A stretch of DNA of 6,177 nucleotides from Syntrophomonadaceae bacterium. Its GTDB lineage: Bacteria; Bacillota; Dethiobacteria; DTU022. Each line of letters starts with the position of its first letter. Within the stretch, counting starts at the first letter, position 1. Made by a program: the position numbers and the translations under genes. The stretch covers positions 1 to 6,177 of the forward strand of contig PWSG01000321.1 of assembly GCA_003564055.1 (NCBI GenBank), given 5' to 3'. The notes below the pieces were generated by a model. The model worked only from the letters and a program-made list of their open reading frames with translations. It had not been told where the DNA came from and did not search any database. Below are positions 1 to 5,220 of the stretch, piece after piece.

Positions 1-153
1 CAAGCACTCTATGTTAATCCGCTTCCTTCAGTCCTAATTTTAACAGGTATTGTTGTCAGCTTCAGTGTTACTGCTTTTGCCCTGGCCTTGATTGTAAAAC
101 TATATATATATTACGGGACAATCAGCGCACCAAACTTTATGAAATTAAAATAG
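1..153 (+). CDS. mrpC: MrpC/MnhC (NuoK-like) antiporter subunit, 3' end only
   Basis: Reading frame 1 is open from the first base to a TAG at 151-153 and gives the last 50 residues of a small membrane protein. The segment NPLPSVLILTGIVVSFSVTA, followed by FALALIVKLY, matches the C-terminal end of MrpC/MnhC (MbhG in archaea), where a D/NPLPQALVLTAIVI-type stretch leads into the last transmembrane helix. MrpC is the NuoK-like subunit of Mrp Na+/H+ antiporters and sits in the membrane next to MrpD. The start and about the first half of the protein lie outside the window. The next gene (mrpD) begins 16 bases later, as expected for an mrpC-mrpD pair. The short polar tail after the last helix ends in MKLK. 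The family call is firm for a fragment this short because of both motif and context. Confidence 0.88.
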   Translation, partial: QALYVNPLPSVLILTGIVVSFSVTAFALALIVKLYIYYGTISAPNFMKLK

Positions 154-169
154 AGGTGACTCCTTAAAC

Positions 170-1693
170 ATGGATATAATAACCCTTGATACAATTAAAG
201 TCCTCCCTTTCTATTGTGTTATCATACCATTGATAGCCTCTTTTTGTATGCCTGTTTTTGCAAGATGGAAAAAGGAATATTGCGCCCCCCTAACCACTGC
301 TGTTACAGCAGTTGTCTTTATTATAACTATTATCATCGGAAATCATGTTATAAAGGGCAGGGCAATCAGCTATGCAGTATCTGGCTGGAGGCCCCCCTGG
401 GGCATTGAAATATTGGTTGACCCATTATCGACTGTAATGATAATGGCAATTTCCGGAATTTCCCTCGCTATTATGATTTTCAGCTTTGTAACCATAAAAT
501 ATGAATTGGAAAGAATTGTAACAGGCTGGTATTATACAGCATTTTTGTTATGTTTATCTGGCATGATTGGACTGGTTGTTTCCAACGACCTCTTCAACAT
601 GTACGTGCTGATTGAGATTACCGGAATCAGCGCCTGCGCCCTGGTTGCAGCCAAAGGTACACGCCTTTCCACTGAAGCAGCCTTAAAGTACCTGCTGCTG
701 GCAACAATTGGTTCTGGTTTCATCCTTTTTGGAATCGGTTTCATATATATGATTACAGGCCACTTGAATATTACCTTTATCTCCATTGAGCTTGCCCAAA
801 TCAGAGACCAGTACCCGATTTTAATCTGGACAACATTAAGCTTCTTTGTTGTCGGTTTTGGAGTCAAAGCTGCACTGTTTCCTTTGCACCTGTGGCTTCC
901 GGATGCTCACTCTTCAGCCCCTTCTCCTTCAAGCGCTATTTTATCAAGCCTGGTTGTCAAGGTTTATATTATTGCTTTTGTGAAGATTCTCTTAATTGCT
1001 TTCGGGTTGGATATTTTCCATGAAACTTTTATTCGCCACTTGATTATTGTCTTAGCCGTAATGGCAATGTTAGCCGGTTCGTTTTTTGCTTTTGTGCAGA
1101 TTGAGCTGAAAAGAAGGCTTGCCTACTCAACTGTTGCCCAGATTGGCTATGTATTTCTCGGCATCGGTTTAGGAACCCCCTGGGGTTTGGCTGCAGGCAT
1201 GCTGCATATAGTTGTTCACGCTTTTATGAAAACCTGCCTCTTTCTCTGTGCCGGCGCTATTGCTTACCAGACCGGACGTAAGCAGGTAAACGAATTTGCA
1301 GACATGGGCTACCTGATGCCGATCACCATGGGCGCTTTTACCGTGGCTGCTTTTTCCATGGTAGGCATACCACTTTTTGGTGGCTTTATTAGCAAATACG
1401 GCCTGGCACTGGGCAGCCTGGAAGCTGATTTACCATTGTTAATCCTGGTAATAGTTTTAAGCGGCCTTCTAAATGCAACTTATTATTTTCCAATAATAGG
1501 ACAGGCTTATTTTTCCAGGGAAGACCACGGCGAAAGCAACCATAACAATAACAACAAAAAATTCATAATAGATCAGATTCCCCTGAGCATGCTTGCTCCA
1601 ATTGTTGTCATGGCTCTTGGCATAATATATCTTGGTATTTTTCCCGGAACTGTTTTAACTTTTATAAATAAGACTGTAGAAATACTACTTTAA
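170..1693 (+). CDS. mrpD: MrpD/MnhD-type cation/H+ antiporter subunit (NuoN/NuoM-like)
   Basis: A 507-residue polytopic protein of about 14 transmembrane helices, normal length for MrpD (MbhH in archaea), one of the proton-channel subunits of Mrp complexes. Hallmarks seen: the TM5 glutamate Glu149 in NMYVLIEITGISA, Lys233 in GFGVKAALFPLHLWLPDAH, Lys264 in SSAILSSLVVKVY, the LKRRLAYSTVAQIGY loop (about 313-327), and His346, His350 and Lys354 in the HIVVHAFMK helix. These are the channel residues of the antiporter-like subunits of complex I. PSPSSAILSSLVVK after the WLPDAH motif is the MrpD form, not the NuoL/MrpA form. The ATG at 170 follows GAGGTGA (153-159) at normal spacing, 16 bases after mrpC. 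The SD could weakly pair with the adjacent CTCCTT. The hydrophilic loop near residues 451-465 carries an Asn/His-rich stretch (NHNNNNKK), probably a cytoplasmic spacer. Confidence 0.93.
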   Translation: MDIITLDTIKVLPFYCVIIPLIASFCMPVFARWKKEYCAPLTTAVTAVVFIITIIIGNHVIKGRAISYAVSGWRPPWGIEILVDPLSTVMIMAISGISLAIMIFSFVTIKYELERIVTGWYYTAFLLCLSGMIGLVVSNDLFNMYVLIEITGISACALVAAKGTRLSTEAALKYLLLATIGSGFILFGIGFIYMITGHLNITFISIELAQIRDQYPILIWTTLSFFVVGFGVKAALFPLHLWLPDAHSSAPSPSSAILSSLVVKVYIIAFVKILLIAFGLDIFHETFIRHLIIVLAVMAMLAGSFFAFVQIELKRRLAYSTVAQIGYVFLGIGLGTPWGLAAGMLHIVVHAFMKTCLFLCAGAIAYQTGRKQVNEFADMGYLMPITMGAFTVAAFSMVGIPLFGGFISKYGLALGSLEADLPLLILVIVLSGLLNATYYFPIIGQAYFSREDHGESNHNNNNKKFIIDQIPLSMLAPIVVMALGIIYLGIFPGTVLTFINKTVEILL

Positions 1694-1710
1694 AATTAAT
1701 GATGGCCGGT

Positions 1711-1719
1711 AGGAGGTGA
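1711..1719 (+). promoter_or_regulatory. Ribosome binding site that fixes the mrpE start
   Basis: AGGAGGTGA lies before the ATG at 1725, with 8 bases between AGGAGG and the ATG. The frame is also open from a GTG at 1716, but that GTG lies inside this site, so it cannot be the used start. The ATG at 1725 is therefore preferred. Confidence 0.8.
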
Positions 1720-1724
1720 ATGGT

Positions 1725-2237
1725 ATGTTTACAAGGGTAAAAGGAGATCCGTTTGGCTCAATGTTTATTTTTATACTCTTGATGACATTCTGGCTGCTGA
1801 TATCAGCAAGCGTGGACTGGCAGCACATCTTAGTAGGCGTTATTTTTTGCTCACTTTTAACAGTATTCTGGAGCAATTTAACCATATCTGAAAAATTCAA
1901 AACAGATTTTTCATTGAAACAGATTTATCTGTTAATTAGATATCTAATCCTGCTGGCTGTAGAAGTTATTTCTGCCAACATTACTGTGGCCTTAATTGTA
2001 CTTAACCCCCGCATGCCCATATCACCCGGCATTGTAATCATGCGCTGTGATCTTGAACGCAGCCTGATCAGGGTTCTTTATGTTAACTCGATTACTTTGT
2101 GCCCGGGCACAATAACTGTAGAACTGGAAGGAAACCTGTTGATTGTACATGCCTTTACCAGGCAGTACGGTCAGGAACAGGAAAACTCACCACAGTACAA
2201 AAGACTGCTGGATCTGGAGGCTACTTACAAAAAATGA
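1725..2237 (+). CDS. mrpE: MrpE/MnhE antiporter subunit
   Basis: A 170-residue protein, typical for MrpE (MbhA in archaea), a small subunit needed for Na+ translocation and assembly in Mrp complexes. It has hydrophobic segments near residues 12-30, 35-52 and 67-93, then a hydrophilic C-terminal domain with the family motif VNSITLCPGTITVELEGN (about 120-137) and IVHAFT. In most MrpE proteins known to me the motif reads SITLTPGT. Here Cys126 replaces the Thr before the Pro, the position studied as Thr113 in Bacillus pseudofirmus MrpE. The gene starts 31 bases after mrpD and its TGA overlaps the ATG of mrpF (ATGA, 2234-2237), suggesting coupled translation. The polar tail (about 148-170) is somewhat long and charged. 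Confidence 0.93.
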   Translation: MFTRVKGDPFGSMFIFILLMTFWLLISASVDWQHILVGVIFCSLLTVFWSNLTISEKFKTDFSLKQIYLLIRYLILLAVEVISANITVALIVLNPRMPISPGIVIMRCDLERSLIRVLYVNSITLCPGTITVELEGNLLIVHAFTRQYGQEQENSPQYKRLLDLEATYKK

Positions 2238-2500
2238 TCAATACTATTCTTTACAGTATGGTTGTCGGTCTTTCAATTGCATCACTTATTTCAATTATTC
2301 GCGCATATTACGGGCCATCAGTGCTGGATAGGGTGGTTGCTATAAACATTATTACCACTAACGTGGTTGTGATCATTTTAATATTCGCCTATATTGACCG
2401 CAGCTTCTATTACATTGATGTAGCATTTGTTTTTGTACTCGGAACCTTCATCGGAACACTCTGTATCCTGAAGCTGCTGCGGGAAGGACAAATAATATAA
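2234..2500 (+). CDS. mrpF: MrpF/MnhF antiporter subunit
   Basis: An 88-residue, three-helix membrane protein, the usual size for MrpF (MbhB in archaea), which lies close to the proposed sodium path. The signature RAYYGPSVLDRVVAINII (residues 23-40) matches the family pattern R..xGPs..DRVVAxD, and the last helix ends in GTFIGTLCILKLLREGQII, as in MrpF C-termini. Asp32 is present, but the second acidic residue of the common DRVVALD form is Asn38 here. The start is the ATG at 2234, which overlaps the mrpE TGA. The frame is open further upstream to 2099, but that would run inside mrpE and add a non-family N-terminus, so it was not used. No independent SD is needed if translation is coupled; a GGAGG at 2216-2220 inside mrpE is well placed. 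Confidence 0.93.
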   Translation: MINTILYSMVVGLSIASLISIIRAYYGPSVLDRVVAINIITTNVVVIILIFAYIDRSFYYIDVAFVFVLGTFIGTLCILKLLREGQII

Positions 2501-2511
2501 GATTCATTACA

Positions 2512-2529
2512 ATGGCTGCAAAAAGCCAT
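2512..2529 (+). repeat. Perfect 6-bp hairpin between mrpF and mrpG
   Basis: ATGGCT (2512-2517) and AGCCAT (2524-2529) are exact inverted repeats around a 6-base loop, GCAAAA, in the 47-base gap after mrpF. The hairpin ends just before the mrpG ribosome binding site (AGGGGTGA, about 2534-2541). There is no T-tract after it, so it is not a rho-independent terminator. It may be an RNA stability or translation-tuning element, or chance; function is unproven. Confidence 0.4.
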
Positions 2530-2547
2530 AAGCAGGGGTGATTTAGA

Positions 2548-2931
2548 ATGGTACTCCAATACATAGCAGTTTTCTTTTTACTTGGCGGATTTTTCTTTCT
2601 GGTAGTCGGAGTGGTCGGACTGCTCAGGTTACCCGATGTCTATACCCGCATGCATGCCATGGGTAAGTGCGACACCCTTGGCGCAGGAATGGTTTTAATC
2701 GGCTTAATGCTGCTGATTATGGATATTACTAATATTACCAAGCTGATTTTAATCGGGGTAATGATTGCCACAATTAACCCAATTGTTACCCACCTGATTG
2801 CTAAAACCGCATATAACAGAGGTACTCCTATGGCTGAAGGCAGCTTTTTGATTAACGATTATGTTGCTTCGCAGCGTCGAAGACGCAGGCAGCAGGTGGA
2901 TAACAATAAGAAAGGAGATGGGAAAAGCTGA
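2548..2931 (+). CDS. mrpG: MrpG/MnhG antiporter subunit
   Basis: A 127-residue membrane protein with three helices (about 5-25, 43-60, 64-86), the usual MrpG (MbhC) fold and size. The family signature is very clear: GVVGLLRLPDVYTRMHAMGK followed by CDTLG (residues 21-45), where most members read RFPDxYTRLHAATKxDTLG. The conserved proline of the third helix is Pro78 in ATINPIVTHLIAKTAY. MrpG is required for assembly and activity of Mrp complexes. The ATG at 2548 follows AGGGGTGA at good spacing. After the core family region there is a polar C-terminal extension (about 88-127) with five consecutive arginines (110-114) and more Lys at the end, likely cytoplasmic. The TGA shares its A with the ATG of the next gene (TGATG, 2929-2933). 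Confidence 0.95.
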   Translation: MVLQYIAVFFLLGGFFFLVVGVVGLLRLPDVYTRMHAMGKCDTLGAGMVLIGLMLLIMDITNITKLILIGVMIATINPIVTHLIAKTAYNRGTPMAEGSFLINDYVASQRRRRRQQVDNNKKGDGKS

Positions 2932-3170
2932 TGATTGATATCTTAATGTTCTTAATGCTGGCCTTACTGATTGCAACAGCTCTTTCCATTTTCATTTTTA
3001 ACGATCTGCTTTATATTGTAGTAATTTTCGGTGCTTACAGCATGATTATGTCCCTGGTATGGCAACAGCTAAATTCTCCGGACCTGGCCATTACAGAAGC
3101 TGCTATCGGCATAGGCCTGACCGTATTAATGGTTACCGTGGTAACTAAAGTTGGGAGGCGACCGCAGTGA
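2931..3170 (+). CDS. mbhD: MbhD-type subunit (DUF4040; detached piece of the MrpA C-terminus)
   Basis: A 79-residue protein with three hydrophobic helices. The motif NSPDLAITEAAIGIGLTVLM (residues 48-67, with Asp51 and Glu56) is the hallmark of the MbhD / DUF4040 family, which is NuoJ-like and corresponds to the first part of the C-terminal region of full-length MrpA. In Bacillus-type Mrp this region is fused to the big MrpA protein; in archaeal Mbh/Mbs complexes and many anaerobes it is a separate small gene, as here. The ATG at 2931 overlaps the mrpG stop by one base and is preceded by AAAGGAGATG (2911-2920). The stop overlaps the next start as GTGA (3167-3170). The acidic residues in the TEAA helix are likely part of the lateral ion path. 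Confidence 0.88.
   Translation: MIDILMFLMLALLIATALSIFIFNDLLYIVVIFGAYSMIMSLVWQQLNSPDLAITEAAIGIGLTVLMVTVVTKVGRRPQ
3153..3158 (+). promoter_or_regulatory. Ribosome binding site supporting a GTG start for the MbhE gene
   Basis: GGGAGG sits inside the end of the MbhD gene, 8 bases before GTG 3167. It supports a GTG start with a 4-base GTGA overlap rather than any of the internal ATG codons further on. Confidence 0.7.
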
Positions 3171-3556
3171 GAAATTATCAAAGAATATTATTCTTTGTTA
3201 TGTCCTTTATGCTTGTTTCTATGATTGCCTTCATGCTAATCCTTGCTGTAACGGAAATGCCGCTTTATGGCAATCCTGATAATCCAGTATTTAATGTTGT
3301 CTGGCAGCGTTATGTTTATGAGGGCGTAAAGGAAAGTGGTGGCACTAACCTGGTATCCAATGTTCTGCTGGATTACAGGGGTTACGATACTTTAATGGAG
3401 TCAACCGTACTTTTTGTAACTGTAGTATCAATTATGCTGGTCTGGGGAACAACTGCAACCAGCCAGAAAGAAAAAGAAGAGCTGGAAAAGGAAATGAAGA
3501 AACAAAAGAAAAAGAAAAAACAAGAGTCAGAACCTGGCCTTGAGGATAACGATTAA
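3167..3556 (+). CDS. mbhE: MbhE-type subunit (detached distal part of the MrpA C-terminus)
   Basis: A 129-residue protein. One helix (about 7-28) leads to an extracytoplasmic-type loop with the pattern GGTNLVSNVLLDYRGYDTL (58-76), then a second helix (about 80-96). The N-x-V-x-x-VLxDYRGxDTxxE pattern is that of MbhE and of the distal part of full-length MrpA. Asp69, Arg71, Asp74 and Glu78 are all present. Most relatives I know read DTLGE; here it is DTLME (Met77). After the second helix comes a strongly charged tail: an acidic/basic helix-forming stretch (KEKEELEKEMKK), then a poly-lysine run (114-118) and an acidic end (EPGLEDND). Start is GTG with a GTGA overlap, so translation is probably coupled to mbhD. 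The gene closes block 1; no clear terminator follows. Confidence 0.86.
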   Translation: MRNYQRILFFVMSFMLVSMIAFMLILAVTEMPLYGNPDNPVFNVVWQRYVYEGVKESGGTNLVSNVLLDYRGYDTLMESTVLFVTVVSIMLVWGTTATSQKEKEELEKEMKKQKKKKKQESEPGLEDND

Positions 3557-3736
3557 TATTTAAAACCCTTAATTAGTTATATTCATATCCTTTTTGATTT
3601 GTTAAGATTATAGCCCTGTAAATGTCAACCCTATAAGATAAATAAATGCAGTAAGATAATTTAAAAGACAAGCTGCAATATTTAATACTGGAAATGCAGT
3701 AAAATAATTAATTCTGTAGGGAGAGTACTACCAAAT
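3557..3736 (+). other. 180-base AT-rich gap with no gene, possible promoter region
   Basis: This gap is by far the longest in the window and separates the Mrp/Mbh-like block from the two further antiporter subunits. It is very AT-rich and has no ORF of note. The best promoter-like pair by eye is TTGATT (3594-3599) and TGTAAA (3617-3622) at 17-base spacing, each 4/6 to the sigma-70/SigA consensus, which is weak in AT-rich DNA. A TAAAAT hexamer (3700-3705) has no matching -35. The gap also holds the direct repeat listed separately. The next gene has AGGGAG at 3718-3723, a rather long 13 bases before its ATG. Confidence 0.35.
3644..3711 (+). repeat. Imperfect 20-base direct repeat, 48 bases apart
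   Basis: Positions 3644-3663 and 3692-3711 match at 18 of 20 bases. The shared core is AAATGCAGTAARATAATT, with differences at repeat positions 12 and 19; identity stops immediately outside. A CTGCA at 3673-3677 lies between the two copies and could pair with the TGCAG in either of them. The location just before a large operon block suggests regulator binding or an RNA leader, but no regulator family is recognised. Confidence 0.6.
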
Positions 3737-5218
3737 ATGGATCGCATAATCTACCTGCCGTTATTCCTAATTATTTTTCCCTTTTTCGGCGCCCTGCTTT
3801 CAAGTATGATCCCTGAAGGAAAAGACCGCATCCGCAATCCTTTTGTAGTTTTAATTAGTTTAGTTAGCGCTGTTGCTACGGTTGTTGTCCTTTATTATTT
3901 CTATCATTTTGGAAGCTGGGAACTGTTAATTCACCGGATTGCTCCAGGACTGGAAATAAAGCTGCGCACGGAGCCATTTGCCGCGCTTTTCGCAGGCGTG
4001 GCCGGTATCCTCTGGTTTTTCTCCGTTCTTTATTCGAGCGGATATATGGCCCATGAACACAACCGCCGCCGTTATTATATCTTTTACCTGCTGTCATTAA
4101 GCATGACAATGGGTATTGCCTTTTCAGCAAACCTGCTTACACTTTACCTGTTCTATGAATTTTTAACTATCTTTACTTACCCCCTGGTTATTCATGAAGG
4201 TAATAAAGAAGCCCGGGCAGCCGGTATTAAATACCTGATCTACAGTTTTTTAGGCGCAGGCTTAATTTTAGCCGGCCTGATATTAACCTACGGCAATATC
4301 GGTACCCTGGAATTTACCCAGGGCGGCATAGTTGACCTGTCTACCGGTACGCTAAGGATGTGGCAAGTTGCTTTTCTTTGCTTCATTCTCGGTTTCGGGG
4401 TAAAAGCCGCTATTATGCCCCTTCATGCCTGGCTGCCCTCGGCTATGGCCGCGCCAACTCCCGTCAGTGCGCTGCTTCATGCTGTTGCCGTTGTTAAATC
4501 CGGTATTTTTGGCATTGTCAGGGTGATGTATTCGGTTTTCGGTATTACAGCACTGGTTGGTTTGCAGCTTGGCTTCTTTGTGGCAGGATTAGTATCGATA
4601 ACCATCCTGACAGCTTCGATTATTGCCATGCAGCAGGATGTTTTAAAACGAAGGCTTGCCTATTCAACAATAAGCCAGCTTGGCTATATCACCCTTGGTG
4701 CAGGATTATTTAACATGATCGGCCTGACAGGCGGTCTTTTACATATTATTAACCATGCCATTTTAAAAATTACCCTTTTCTTCTGTGCAGGGGCGATTAT
4801 CACTGTTACAGGAAAAAAGAAAATCAGTGAATTAAACGGGCTCGGCAAACAGATGCCGCTTACTATGATTGCTTTTACAATTGCCGCTATCGGGATGATT
4901 GGCATCCCTCCCATAAACGGCTTTATTTCTAAATGGTACCTGATACAGGGCAGTCTTGAAGCCGGTGCGCCCATTTTTGTTGCCGTTTTAATTGGCAGTG
5001 CACTTTTAAACGCTGCTTATTTCCTGCCAATTGTAATTGCCGCCTTTTTTAAAGATGGTCAGTTTAAGAAAGAAAAGGGACTGGAAGCTCCTCTTTCCAT
5101 GCTCATACCGATCCTGGTCCTGGTTATAGGATGCCTTGTCGTCGGGATAGGCCTGGAACTAACAGTTCCTTACCTGCATAGTATTGCTGAATACCTGTTC
5201 TTTTCAGGAGGTAATTAA
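3737..5218 (+). CDS. Antiporter-like subunit with MrpA/NuoL-type signature (proton-conducting transporter family)
   Basis: A complete 493-residue, about 14-helix member of the proton-conducting transporter family (NuoL/M/N, MrpA/D). Channel residues are intact: Glu141 in LYLFYEFLTIFTYPLV, Lys223 in GFGVKAAIMPLHAWLP, His248 and Lys254 in ALLHAVAVVKSG, the LKRRLAYSTISQLGY loop near 303-317, and His336, His340 and Lys344 in HIINHAILK. The AMAAPTPVSALLHA motif followed by VVKSGIFGIVR is the form seen in MrpA and NuoL, unlike MrpD upstream. The protein lacks the long C-terminal extensions of both MrpA (MbhD/MbhE domains) and NuoL (lateral helix), so it may act as the MrpA N-terminal equivalent of a split MrpA. 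Databases often label such proteins antiporter subunit D, so no symbol is given. ATG 3737 is the first in-frame Met; its SD (AGGGAG, 3718-3723) is rather distant. Confidence 0.86.
   Translation: MDRIIYLPLFLIIFPFFGALLSSMIPEGKDRIRNPFVVLISLVSAVATVVVLYYFYHFGSWELLIHRIAPGLEIKLRTEPFAALFAGVAGILWFFSVLYSSGYMAHEHNRRRYYIFYLLSLSMTMGIAFSANLLTLYLFYEFLTIFTYPLVIHEGNKEARAAGIKYLIYSFLGAGLILAGLILTYGNIGTLEFTQGGIVDLSTGTLRMWQVAFLCFILGFGVKAAIMPLHAWLPSAMAAPTPVSALLHAVAVVKSGIFGIVRVMYSVFGITALVGLQLGFFVAGLVSITILTASIIAMQQDVLKRRLAYSTISQLGYITLGAGLFNMIGLTGGLLHIINHAILKITLFFCAGAIITVTGKKKISELNGLGKQMPLTMIAFTIAAIGMIGIPPINGFISKWYLIQGSLEAGAPIFVAVLIGSALLNAAYFLPIVIAAFFKDGQFKKEKGLEAPLSMLIPILVLVIGCLVVGIGLELTVPYLHSIAEYLFFSGGN
5206..5212 (+). 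promoter_or_regulatory. Strong ribosome binding site for the last gene, inside the preceding gene's end
   Basis: AGGAGGT is a full-strength SD, 8 bases before ATG 5221. It overlaps the last codons of the previous gene (its SGGN C-terminus is encoded by the SD). The two genes are 2 bases apart, so they are co-transcribed. Confidence 0.8.
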
Positions 5219-5220
5219 AT

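Noticed and set aside
153..166. Weak hairpin hiding the mrpD ribosome binding site (GAGG with CCTT)
   Set aside because: Four pairs including a G-U pair; likely chance.
532..867. Antisense open frame of 111 codons opposite mrpD, and similar antisense frames at 2749-2976, 3876-4130, 4684-4974, 5124-5375 and 5335-5541
   Set aside because: They lie opposite well-recognised membrane protein genes, show no family motif and no convincing ribosome binding site.
1716..1724. GTG at 1716 as an earlier start for MrpE
   Set aside because: It lies within the AGGAGGTGA Shine-Dalgarno site; the ATG at 1725 has ideal spacing and a family-like N-terminus.
2099..2233. Upstream extension of the MrpF frame to an ATG at 2099
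   Set aside because: It lies fully inside mrpE in another frame, and the extra 45 residues are polar and unlike MrpF. The ATGA overlap start at 2234 gives the family length.
3515..3521. AAAAAAC slippery heptamer in the lysine-rich tail of the MbhE gene as a -1 frameshift site
   Set aside because: The heptamer begins at codon position 1 (AAA AAA CAA), not in the X XXY YYZ phase required for classical -1 slippage, and no downstream stimulatory hairpin is evident.
3544..3595. Possible rho-independent terminator: GGATA (3544-3548) with TATCC (3586-3590) followed by TTTTT
   Set aside because: The stem is only 5 bp of mostly A-T pairs with a very long loop, so it is too weak to call.
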